From Treponema sp. (GTDB lineage: Bacteria > Spirochaetota > Spirochaetia > Treponematales > Breznakiellaceae): a stretch of DNA of 7,826 bases. A program made the position numbers and the translations under genes. The notes below the pieces were generated by a model that worked only from the letters and a program-made list of their open reading frames with translations, had not been told where the DNA came from and did not search any database. The stretch covers positions 1-7,826 of the forward strand of contig JAISYA010000029.1 in NCBI GenBank assembly GCA_031270205.1. Direction: 5' to 3'. The number at the start of each line of letters is the position of its first letter. The first letter of the stretch is position 1. This document shows positions 1-6,380 of this stretch, piece after piece.

Positions 1-884
1 ATCCCGCCGCGTCTGAGGAAACAGTCGCGTGGAAAATAATGGAAGAAATCACCGTGAACGCTTCCAAAATGCTCAAACCGATTTATGACAAAAACAACGG
101 GCGCAACGGCAGGCTTTCCATACAGGTTAACGGGCAGCATTATAGAGACACCGGGGCGATGGTGGAACAGGCGCTCCATTTCAATTCCCTGTATCCCAAT
201 AATAATATCAAGGTGCCGGTTACCAGGGCGGGCGTGGATGCTATTGAGGAGCTTTCCTTTCAGGGCTTAAGCGTCAACGCGACCGTATCTTTTACCGTGG
301 CCCAGAGCGTCGCGGTGGCGGAGGCCGTAGAAAGGGGCATGGAGCGGCGCGAGAAAGCGGGAAAAGAGACTTCCACCATGAGCCCGGTTTGTACGGTGAT
401 GGTCGGCCGGCTGGATGACTGGCTGAAGGTGATCGCGGGCAAGAAGGGGATCATTACCAATCCCGGTTATATTGAATGGGCCGGCGTCGCGGCGGCGAAG
501 AAAGCTTACCGTATTTTCAAAGAGCGGGGTTACCGTACAAGGCTCCTTAACGCCGCGTATCGCAACCACTTCCACTGGTCTGAATTTATAGGCGGTGATA
601 TGTCTATGACAATTCCCTATGAGTGGCAGAAAAAATTTAATGCTTCCGATGTGGAGGTGAAACCCCGTATTGATGATCCGGTAGATCCCGCGATCATCGC
701 CGAACTGGAAAAGAAATTCCCCGATTTCCGCAAGGCCTACGACGAGAAGGGAATGCGGCCTGAGGAATTTGAATTTTTCGGCGCTACCAGGCGGACGCTG
801 CTTTCGTTTATCAGCGGTTATATGGAACTCCTGGGTCTTATCAGAAACATCATGATCGTTGATCCCGATGTAAAAGGCGAATGA
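1..884 (+). CDS. Transaldolase-family aldolase, 5' end cut off by the window
   Basis: Transaldolases move or release a dihydroxyacetone unit through a Schiff base on a lysine in a TIM barrel. Counting from the ATG at 39, the visible hallmarks are NNIKVPVT with the predicted Schiff-base Lys58, LSVNATVSFTVAQ (residues 77-89, matching the Asn strand of TalB), MVGRLDDW (121-128), and AAYRNHFHW with Arg175, the likely phosphate-site arginine. The reading frame is open to the left edge (first full codon at 3), the ATG at 39 has no well-placed ribosome binding site, and the first barrel strand with its TNP-type motif is missing. I therefore treat the gene as partial and the ATG at 39 as internal. 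About 220 residues follow the lysine, more than in TalB (about 185) or the short fructose-6-phosphate aldolases. The family is clear; the substrate is unknown. It leads an operon with the next two genes. Confidence 0.85.
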   Translation, partial: PAASEETVAWKIMEEITVNASKMLKPIYDKNNGRNGRLSIQVNGQHYRDTGAMVEQALHFNSLYPNNNIKVPVTRAGVDAIEELSFQGLSVNATVSFTVAQSVAVAEAVERGMERREKAGKETSTMSPVCTVMVGRLDDWLKVIAGKKGIITNPGYIEWAGVAAAKKAYRIFKERGYRTRLLNAAYRNHFHWSEFIGGDMSMTIPYEWQKKFNASDVEVKPRIDDPVDPAIIAELEKKFPDFRKAYDEKGMRPEEFEFFGATRRTLLSFISGYMELLGLIRNIMIVDPDVKGE

Positions 885-897
885 AACCATTTTTAAC

Positions 898-903
898 AAG
901 GAG
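898..903 (+). promoter_or_regulatory. Ribosome binding site of the aldehyde dehydrogenase gene
   Basis: AAGGAG lies six bases before the ATG at 910. This is a near-ideal Shine-Dalgarno placement and fixes that start. It lies in the 25-base gap after the transaldolase stop, which supports translation from a shared mRNA. Confidence 0.85.
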
Positions 904-909
904 AGAGAA

Positions 910-2388
910 ATGAAAACGCTTAAGAATTATATCAACGGCAAATGGGCTGATATCGAAGGGGATTCCTATATAGACGTGGAAAATCCCTCCACCGGCGAGA
1001 TCATCGCCCGGTCGCCGTTAACAAGCCGGGCAGAGGCGGACCATGCCATTGAAACCGCCCACGCCGCGTATCTTTCCTGGAAGAATGTGCCGGTGGCCCG
1101 GCGGGTTGCCCCGCTCTTTAAGCTGCTTTCGCTCTTGCAGGAAAATGAAGAAAAAATCAGCCGGACGCTGGTGGAAGAAATGGGCAAGTCCCTTCCCGAC
1201 GCCAGGGCGGAAATGAAGCGTATTTTTGAAAATATTGAAGTTGCCTGCGGTATGCCCGTGCTCCAGCAGGGGAACAAACTTATAGGCTGTTCTTTTGACA
1301 TGGACGGGGAAATTATCCGGCTGCCCCTGGGGGTTTTCGGCATGATCGCCCCCTTCAATTTTCCGGCGATGGTGCCGTTCTGGTTCCTGCCTTACGCCAT
1401 CGCATCCGGAAATACCTTCATAGTCAAAGCCTCCAGGCAGGTTCCCTGTACCATGAATCTTATCACCGAATATATTGACAAGGCGGGACTGCCTCCCGGA
1501 GTGTTTACGCTTTTGAACGGGGACAGGGCAATAGCCGACGCCTTTATGGAACATCCCCTGATTCGGGGAGTTTCCCTGGTCGGTTCAACAAAGACCTGTT
1601 ACGAAGTGGCAAAAAAATGCGCCGCTAACGGCAAGCGTTTCCAGGCCATGGGTGGCGCCAAAAACCACCTCATCGTCATGCCCGACGCGCGCTTAAGTAA
1701 CACCATCCGTAACCTGATCACTTCCTGCTATGGCTGCGCAGGCCAGCGCTGCATGGCCGCTTCGGTCATTGTGTGCGTAGGGGACGATACCTACCGGACC
1801 ATTTGTGATGAGTTCGTCAAAGCCTCCCGAAAAGTTATTGTTACCAATCCCCTGGATCCCAAAGTGGCCGATGAGGAGATGGTCATGGGGCCGGTAATTT
1901 CAGCCAAAGCAAAGCGGTTCATACTGGACATGATCGAGACGGGTGTACAGGAAGGGGCAAGGCTCCTTCTGGACGGCAGGGGCCTCGCGGTTCCCGGCTA
2001 TGAGAAAGGGCACTTTGTGGGTTGTACGGTTTTTGCCGATGTAAAGCCAGGCATGCAAATTCACCGCACTGAAATTTTTGGACCGGTGGTCTGCATTATG
2101 AAGGTAACCAATCTGGACGAGGCTATCAAAATTATAAACGATCATGAGTACGGTAACGGGGCTTCGATATATACGCAGAACGGTTTCTATGTACGAAAGT
2201 TCAAGATAGAAACCAATGCCGGTATGCTTGGCGTCAATGTGGGTATTCCCGCGCCGGTGGCCTATCTGCCTTTTGGCGGCATGAAGAATTCCCAACTGGC
2301 GGATATAAAGGCGCAGGGCAAGGCGGTGATCAACTTTTACACCGAAGATAAAATTATTACCGAGCGCTTCTGGGAAGAAGAAGGCTGA
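910..2388 (+). CDS. mmsA: Methylmalonate-semialdehyde dehydrogenase-type (CoA-acylating) aldehyde dehydrogenase
   Basis: This 492-residue protein has full ALDH length. Members of this subfamily oxidise an aldehyde with NAD+ and usually pass the acyl group to CoA, making for example propionyl- or acetyl-CoA from methylmalonate or malonate semialdehyde. Visible features are the cofactor/oxyanion motif PFNFPAM with Asn150, the NAD-site Lys173, GSTKT near 225-229, and catalytic Cys281 in AGQRCMA. TEIFGPV is at 387-393, and a C-terminal GVNVGIPAP segment leads to INFYTEDK. Where hydrolytic ALDHs have the general-base Glu (ELGGK), this protein reads MGGAKNH, as in MmsA/IolA enzymes. That is the main reason for the CoA-acylating call. 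The C-terminal motif PFGGMKNSQ differs from the SFTGSRGS-like stretch I recall for typical MmsA, so the substrate may differ. The gene lies between a transaldolase and a hydroxyacid dehydrogenase, not among valine-degradation genes. Confidence 0.83.
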   Translation: MKTLKNYINGKWADIEGDSYIDVENPSTGEIIARSPLTSRAEADHAIETAHAAYLSWKNVPVARRVAPLFKLLSLLQENEEKISRTLVEEMGKSLPDARAEMKRIFENIEVACGMPVLQQGNKLIGCSFDMDGEIIRLPLGVFGMIAPFNFPAMVPFWFLPYAIASGNTFIVKASRQVPCTMNLITEYIDKAGLPPGVFTLLNGDRAIADAFMEHPLIRGVSLVGSTKTCYEVAKKCAANGKRFQAMGGAKNHLIVMPDARLSNTIRNLITSCYGCAGQRCMAASVIVCVGDDTYRTICDEFVKASRKVIVTNPLDPKVADEEMVMGPVISAKAKRFILDMIETGVQEGARLLLDGRGLAVPGYEKGHFVGCTVFADVKPGMQIHRTEIFGPVVCIMKVTNLDEAIKIINDHEYGNGASIYTQNGFYVRKFKIETNAGMLGVNVGIPAPVAYLPFGGMKNSQLADIKAQGKAVINFYTEDKIITERFWEEEG

Positions 2389-2394
2389 CAGCCT

Positions 2395-2408
2395 GCCGCT
2401 GAAGCGGC
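2395..2408 (+). repeat. Intercistronic hairpin ending at the next ribosome binding site
   Basis: Arms GCCGC (2395-2399) and GCGGC (2404-2408) are perfect complements around a TGAA tetraloop. The hairpin starts six bases after the aldehyde dehydrogenase stop and ends one base before the GAGGAA of the next gene. It could tune translation of the downstream gene or protect an mRNA processing end; its role is inferred. Confidence 0.5.
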
Positions 2409-2414
2409 GAGGAA
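2409..2414 (+). promoter_or_regulatory. Ribosome binding site favouring the second of two adjacent ATGs
   Basis: GAGGAA lies only three bases before the ATG at 2418 but six before the ATG at 2421. The spacing favours initiation at 2421, giving a 313-residue protein starting MKPLDL, although the first ATG cannot be excluded. Confidence 0.65.
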
Positions 2415-2417
2415 TAA

Positions 2418-3362
2418 ATGATGAAACCTTTGGATTTGAGAATCGGCGTTATTGGCATGGGCGCCATTGGATCAAGCCTGTCGGCCCTTTTTACCGGTAA
2501 CGGATATAAGACTTCAGTGGTGGATATCCGCTCTGATGCGGATTTCTACAATGCCTATGACACAATATATGATGATCTGGAAAAAAGAAATCTTATAACC
2601 GGCAGCCAGCGGGCGATATGCCGTAAACTCGTATCCTATTCAACGGATTACGCGATTCTTGCGGATGCCGATTTGGTCATTGAGTGTATTTTTGAAAACC
2701 TTGAAGAAAAATTCCGGGTGTATAAAAAGCTGGAAGTGATCTGTGATAAACTCCGGGTCCTTGCCTCATCCACTTCGGTCATTATGCCGGAAGATTTACA
2801 GAAGGGCGTAAAAAGATGGCCCGGAAAGGTATTGGTAGCGCATCCGTTCAACCCTCCCCATCTGGTGCCTTTTCTGGAAATAGTGAAGACCAGCGACACC
2901 GAACCGCAGGCGGTGGAGTTGACCCGGGAGTTTTTTGTGTCCTGCGGCCGGATGGTCTGCCTCATGAAGAAAAGCGCGCCGGGTTTTATTGCCAACCGCC
3001 TGCATCACGCGCTGCTTAGGGAAGCGATCTACATGGTAGAACAGGGATTGGCGGATCCAAAAGAAATAGAGCGGACCATGGCCTACAGCTTTATACCCCG
3101 TTACAATTCCATCGGCATCTTTGAACACCACGATGGGTATTCTTTGGATCAGCTACAGAACTTGCAGGATTATCTGTATCCTTATTTAGGAGCGTCAAAA
3201 AAGGCGCCGGATTTGATAGTCAACAAGGTGAAAGCCGGCGACCTGGGGATGAAAACTGGAAGGGGCTTTTATGACTGGAACGAAGAAAGTATCGCCGACT
3301 TTAAAAAGAGAGCCGCCGAACCTTACTGGCGGTTTTTTAACTGGAATTTGCCCCGCCCCTGA
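2418..3362 (+). CDS. 3-hydroxyacyl-CoA dehydrogenase-superfamily NAD-dependent dehydrogenase (L-gulonate 3-dehydrogenase-like)
   Basis: The 314-residue protein has the two-domain layout of this superfamily, which oxidises a 3-hydroxy group on acyl-CoAs or on free acids such as L-gulonate or carnitine. An N-terminal Rossmann fold shows GMGAIG (13-18) and Asp36 at the end of strand 2, suggesting NAD rather than NADP. The catalytic His142-Glu154 pair lies in HPFNPPHLVPFLEIV, with Ser118/Ser119 and Asn193 (GFIANR) as further active-site positions. The C-terminal helical domain carries MKTGRGFYDW (278-287). HPFNPPHLVP and the single-domain length of about 315 residues resemble gulonate/carnitine dehydrogenases more than fatty-acid FadB fusions. 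No thiolase, enoyl-CoA hydratase or acyl-CoA dehydrogenase lies nearby, which also favours a sugar-acid or small hydroxyacid substrate. It is the last gene of the operon; the probable start is ATG 2421. Confidence 0.85.
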   Translation: MMKPLDLRIGVIGMGAIGSSLSALFTGNGYKTSVVDIRSDADFYNAYDTIYDDLEKRNLITGSQRAICRKLVSYSTDYAILADADLVIECIFENLEEKFRVYKKLEVICDKLRVLASSTSVIMPEDLQKGVKRWPGKVLVAHPFNPPHLVPFLEIVKTSDTEPQAVELTREFFVSCGRMVCLMKKSAPGFIANRLHHALLREAIYMVEQGLADPKEIERTMAYSFIPRYNSIGIFEHHDGYSLDQLQNLQDYLYPYLGASKKAPDLIVNKVKAGDLGMKTGRGFYDWNEESIADFKKRAAEPYWRFFNWNLPRP

Positions 3363-3396
3363 CTTCTTAAATCCCCGCCGCGGCGCCGGTCACCGT

Positions 3397-3419
3397 TCCC
3401 GGTAAAACGCCTGCCGGGA
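3397..3419 (+). terminator. Possible weak terminator or hairpin after the catabolic operon
   Basis: TCCCGG (3397-3402) can pair with CCGGGA (3414-3419) across an 11-base loop, 34 bases after the dehydrogenase stop. No T-run follows, so it is not a textbook intrinsic terminator. A second hairpin, CGGGC (3456-3460) with GCCCG (3468-3472), follows. The 185-base gap from 3363 to 3547 holds no gene. Confidence 0.3.
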
Positions 3420-3512
3420 GCAGGACTTAGTGGATCTACCGAACAAATGGCTTGACGGGCCTGGCAAGCCCGGTGTACAAGTCCCAACAAGAGGAACCCC
3501 GCTCACGGCTCA

Positions 3513-3541
3513 TTGCCTTTTGCACGATATTCCTGTATACT
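3513..3541 (+). promoter_or_regulatory. Sigma-70-type promoter for asnS, close to the start codon
   Basis: TTGCCT (3513-3518) and TATACT (3536-3541) are separated by exactly 17 bases. TATACT matches the -10 consensus at five of six positions and TTGCCT matches the -35 at four. The expected start point falls about seven bases past the -10, at or next to the A of the asnS ATG at 3548. A weaker upstream candidate is TTGACG (3452-3457) with TACAAG (3476-3481) at 18-base spacing. Confidence 0.5.
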
Positions 3542-3547
3542 ATCCCC

Positions 3548-4966
3548 ATGCTGCCTGAATTGATTAAGGACATGCTTGCCGCCCAGCCCCACTCCCAGGA
3601 AGTGACGATCAGGGGCTGGGTCAGAACCAAAAGGGAGATGAAAAATCTTACTTTTATCGAAGTGAACGACGGCTCCTGCTTTGCCGGGATTCAATGTACC
3701 TTTGAGCAGGGTGCGGTGAACGCCGGAGCGCTGGCCGCGCTCGGCACCGGCGCGTCGGTTGAAATACGGGGCCGCCTCGAAGCCTCCCCCGCGCAGGGCC
3801 AGGCCGTGGAGGTGGCCGCCGACGCTCTTAGGGTCATCGGGGAGGCGCCGGCGGAAAACATCCCCGGCATACCCGCCTATCCTTTGCAGAAAAAACGACA
3901 TTCCCTGGAATTTCTGCGGGAAATCGCCCATTTGCGGCCCCGTACCAACACCCTGGCCGCCGTGGCCAGGGTACGGAACCGCATGTCCTTCGCCGTGCAC
4001 CAGTACTTTCAGGAGCGGTGTTTTCAGTACATCCACACGCCGATTATCACCGCGGGGGACGCGGAGGGCGCGGGCGCGATGTTTCAGGTAACCACCCTCG
4101 ATTTGGATGCCCTGGCGAAAACCACCGCGCAATCCGTTGACTACAGCCGGGACTTTTTCGGCAAAAAGACCTTCCTGACCGTTTCGGGACAGCTGGAGGC
4201 GGAGACTTACGCCGCCGCCCTTTCCCGCGTCTATACCTTCGGCCCCACGTTCAGGGCGGAGAACTCGAATACCACCCGGCACCTTGCGGAGTTCTGGATG
4301 ATTGAGCCAGAGCTTGCCTTTGCCGATCTTGACGACAACATGGCCCTGGCCGAGGATTTTCTGCAATTTCTCTTTACCGCGGCCCTGAAAGACTGCGCGG
4401 AAGATATTGATTTTTTTGATTCCCGCATTGAAAAGGGGATTATCGACAAGCTGCGGCGGGTGGCCGATTCGCGGTTCTCCCATATCAGCTATACCGACGC
4501 GATAGCGGAACTGGAAAAAGCGGTCACGGCCGACAGCGGCGTTTTTGAATTCAAGCCCTATTGGGGCTGCGACCTCCAAAGCGAACACGAAAAATACCTC
4601 ACCGAAAAAGTCGCCGGCGGCCCGGTAATCGTTACCGGCTATCCCAAAGAAATAAAGGCCTTTTACATGAAGCTCAATGACGACGGCAAAACCGTGCGGG
4701 CCATGGACGTGCTCGTTCCCCGCCTGGGCGAAATTATCGGCGGTTCCCAGCGGGAAGACAACCTGGAAAAGCTCGTTTCCCGTATGACGGAATTGGGGAT
4801 GCGGGCCGAGGACTATTCCTGGTATCTTGACCTTCGCCGTTACGGCACGGTCCCCCATTCCGGTTTCGGTATGGGCTTTGAACGGCTGATCCAGTACATT
4901 ACCGGCATGGCGAATATCCGCGATGTAATTCCCTATCCCCGCTTTGTGGGTCAGGCTGATTTTTGA
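3548..4966 (+). CDS. asnS: Asparaginyl-tRNA synthetase
   Basis: This cytoplasmic class IIb synthetase charges tRNA-Asn with asparagine using ATP. The 472-residue product aligns by eye with E. coli AsnS (466 residues) almost throughout. An N-terminal OB-fold anticodon-binding domain (about 1-110, VTIRGWVRTKRE) is followed by the catalytic domain. Motif 1 lies around TPIIT (164-168). Next come GAGAMFQVTTLDL and the motif 2 block FGPTFRAENSNTTRHLAEF (231-249). GEIIGGSQRED (394-404) and motif 3, GFGMGFERLIQYITG (439-453), complete it. I chose ATG 3548 because it gives the family's usual N-terminus. The frame extends upstream to a TTG at 3452, but those 32 residues have no counterpart in AsnS and overlap the promoter. 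No ribosome binding site precedes ATG 3548, which fits a leaderless transcript. Confidence 0.97.
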   Translation: MLPELIKDMLAAQPHSQEVTIRGWVRTKREMKNLTFIEVNDGSCFAGIQCTFEQGAVNAGALAALGTGASVEIRGRLEASPAQGQAVEVAADALRVIGEAPAENIPGIPAYPLQKKRHSLEFLREIAHLRPRTNTLAAVARVRNRMSFAVHQYFQERCFQYIHTPIITAGDAEGAGAMFQVTTLDLDALAKTTAQSVDYSRDFFGKKTFLTVSGQLEAETYAAALSRVYTFGPTFRAENSNTTRHLAEFWMIEPELAFADLDDNMALAEDFLQFLFTAALKDCAEDIDFFDSRIEKGIIDKLRRVADSRFSHISYTDAIAELEKAVTADSGVFEFKPYWGCDLQSEHEKYLTEKVAGGPVIVTGYPKEIKAFYMKLNDDGKTVRAMDVLVPRLGEIIGGSQREDNLEKLVSRMTELGMRAEDYSWYLDLRRYGTVPHSGFGMGFERLIQYITGMANIRDVIPYPRFVGQADF

Positions 4967-4972
4967 ATGATT

Positions 4973-4985
4973 GCCGCAATGCGGC
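4973..4985 (+). repeat. Short hairpin in the asnS-dacA gap
   Basis: GCCGC (4973-4977) pairs with GCGGC (4981-4985) across an AAT loop, inside the 33-base gap before dacA. The arms are identical to those of the hairpin at 2395-2408. With no T-run it is not a clear terminator, so read-through from asnS into dacA is plausible. Confidence 0.4.
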
Positions 4986-4999
4986 CGTGCGGATAAAAG

Positions 5000-6238
5000 A
5001 TGTCGAAGTTTAAGTTTCTGTGCTTCCTGTGGCTCGTGGGGAACAGCGTATGTTCCCTTTTCGCGCAGATTGCCGGCTATAATCCCCCCGCGTTGCTTGC
5101 CCCCTATACGGCAACGGCGCCTGAAATCGCTTCACAGGCGGCGGCGCTCATTGACGCCGAAACCGGAACGGCGCTGTATGTGAAAAATCCCGACGACGTC
5201 ATTTCCCCCGCTTCCCTTACCAAGCTGATGACCATGCACCTGGTGATGAACGAAGTTGCGGCAGGCAGGGCCTCGCTGGACGAAATGGTACCGATTGGGA
5301 GGGAAAGCTGGGCCCAGAGCCAGCCCCCCCGCTCAAGCCTGATGTTCCTCGCGCCGGGGCAGCTCGTGACCCTGCGGGAGATTATGCTGGGAATGGCGGT
5401 TTCCTCCGGCAACGACGCGGCTGTGGCGGCGGCACTGCGCCTTGCCCCGACGGTGGGGGATTTCGCCGCCATGATGACGCTGGAAGCCCGGCGCATGGGG
5501 CTGCGAAAGACGCGTTTTGTGGAGCCTTCGGGTATTTCCGAAGAGAACGCGACTACCGCAGCGGAATTCGCCGCCTTCTGTCGCGAGTACCTGCGCCTGC
5601 ACCCTGAAAGCCTCGCCGAGTATCACTCGGTACCCGAATTCGCCTATCCCAGGGCCGCCAATGTGGCGGAAGCGTTTCGGGACAATCCCCATACCTTTGT
5701 GCAGCCCAACCGCAACGCCCTGTTAAAAACCTTTCCCGGCGTCGACGGCCTCAAGACCGGCTACATCGACGAGGCGGGCTATAATATCGCCCTTACCGCG
5801 GAAAGGGAGGGGACCCGCTTTATCGCCGTCATTCTCGGCGCGCCCGCCCGGCCCGGCGGCGACCGCGTGCGGGACGAAGACGGGGCGCGACTCCTCTCCT
5901 GGGCTTTCTCCCGTTTCAAAACCGTCCGCCCCCTCATCCCCCCCATTGAGCCTGCCCGCCTGTGGAAGGGAAAGGCCGATTATGTGGAGCTCAAGCCCGC
6001 CGGGGCCGTGGACTTTACCGCCCCGGCGGACCGCGCCGCCTCCCTCCGGCTTTCCACCGAGATAATCGATCCCCTTATCGCCCCCCTTCCCGGCGGCTTC
6101 CCCGTGGGGCATCTGATCATCTCCGACGGGCAGGGCGAACTCTACCGCGCAGCGCTGCTTACCGCGGAGGCCGGCGAAAAGGGAAACATCTTCAAGCGCC
6201 TCTGGCACAGCATACTGCTGTTGTTCAGAAAACGCTAA
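5000..6238 (+). CDS. dacA: D-alanyl-D-alanine carboxypeptidase (low-molecular-weight penicillin-binding protein)
   Basis: This exported serine peptidase (family S11, PBP5 type) trims the terminal D-Ala from peptidoglycan pentapeptides. The 412-residue protein starts with a signal peptide (hydrophobic stretch about 5-20, probable cleavage after Ala22 in SLFA-Q). The catalytic triad of motifs is intact: Ser72-x-x-Lys75 in SPASLTKLMTM, Ser136-Gly-Asn138 in SSGNDA, and Lys252-Thr-Gly in GLKTGYI. A C-terminal beta domain (about 320-390, ending near APLPGGFPVGHL) resembles PBP5_C. The last 17 residues, NIFKRLWHSILLLFRKR, form a hydrophobic/basic amphipathic tail like the PBP5 membrane anchor. The ribosome binding site is weak (GGA seven bases before ATG 5000), so translation may depend on the upstream gene. 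The gene is visibly more GC-rich than the catabolic operon. dacA, dacC and dacF cannot be told apart from sequence alone. Confidence 0.93.
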   Translation: MSKFKFLCFLWLVGNSVCSLFAQIAGYNPPALLAPYTATAPEIASQAAALIDAETGTALYVKNPDDVISPASLTKLMTMHLVMNEVAAGRASLDEMVPIGRESWAQSQPPRSSLMFLAPGQLVTLREIMLGMAVSSGNDAAVAAALRLAPTVGDFAAMMTLEARRMGLRKTRFVEPSGISEENATTAAEFAAFCREYLRLHPESLAEYHSVPEFAYPRAANVAEAFRDNPHTFVQPNRNALLKTFPGVDGLKTGYIDEAGYNIALTAEREGTRFIAVILGAPARPGGDRVRDEDGARLLSWAFSRFKTVRPLIPPIEPARLWKGKADYVELKPAGAVDFTAPADRAASLRLSTEIIDPLIAPLPGGFPVGHLIISDGQGELYRAALLTAEAGEKGNIFKRLWHSILLLFRKR

Positions 6239-6306
6239 GCGAAAGCCTGTCGAAGGGCCGGCGCAGGTGAGCCTCTGTATGCGTATGGGGGAAGCGTCAC
6301 GCCTGC

Positions 6307-6344
6307 ATTCCGGCCCGCCGCGCCGCTTTATGGCGGGCCGGAAT
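6307..6344. terminator. Strong hairpin between convergent dacA and potD, likely bidirectional terminator
   Basis: A perfect 13-bp stem pairs 6307-6319 (ATTCCGGCCCGCC) with 6332-6344 (GGCGGGCCGGAAT) across a 12-base loop. It lies between two genes that end facing each other, 68 bases after dacA and 36 bases after potD. Neither side has a long T-run, so termination may rely on stem strength or on another factor. A smaller hairpin, CAGGC (6358-6362) with GCCTG (6368-6372), sits next to the potD stop. Confidence 0.65.
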
Positions 6345-6380
6345 ATCAACGGAACGTCAGGCGGAAGGCCTGCCCCAGAC

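Noticed and set aside
39..41. ATG 39 as the true start of the transaldolase
   Set aside because: The frame stays open to the window edge, no ribosome binding site is close, and the first strand of the barrel would be missing.
267..899. Antisense open frame opposite the transaldolase
   Set aside because: The sense protein is a recognisable enzyme; the antisense product has no family features.
3452..3547. N-terminal extension of AsnS starting at TTG 3452
   Set aside because: The 32 extra residues have no counterpart in AsnS, overlap the best promoter, and no ribosome binding site supports the TTG.
3503..4858. Long antisense open frame (451 codons) opposite asnS
   Set aside because: It lies wholly opposite a clear AsnS coding sequence, resembles no known protein, and is expected from codon bias in GC-rich DNA.
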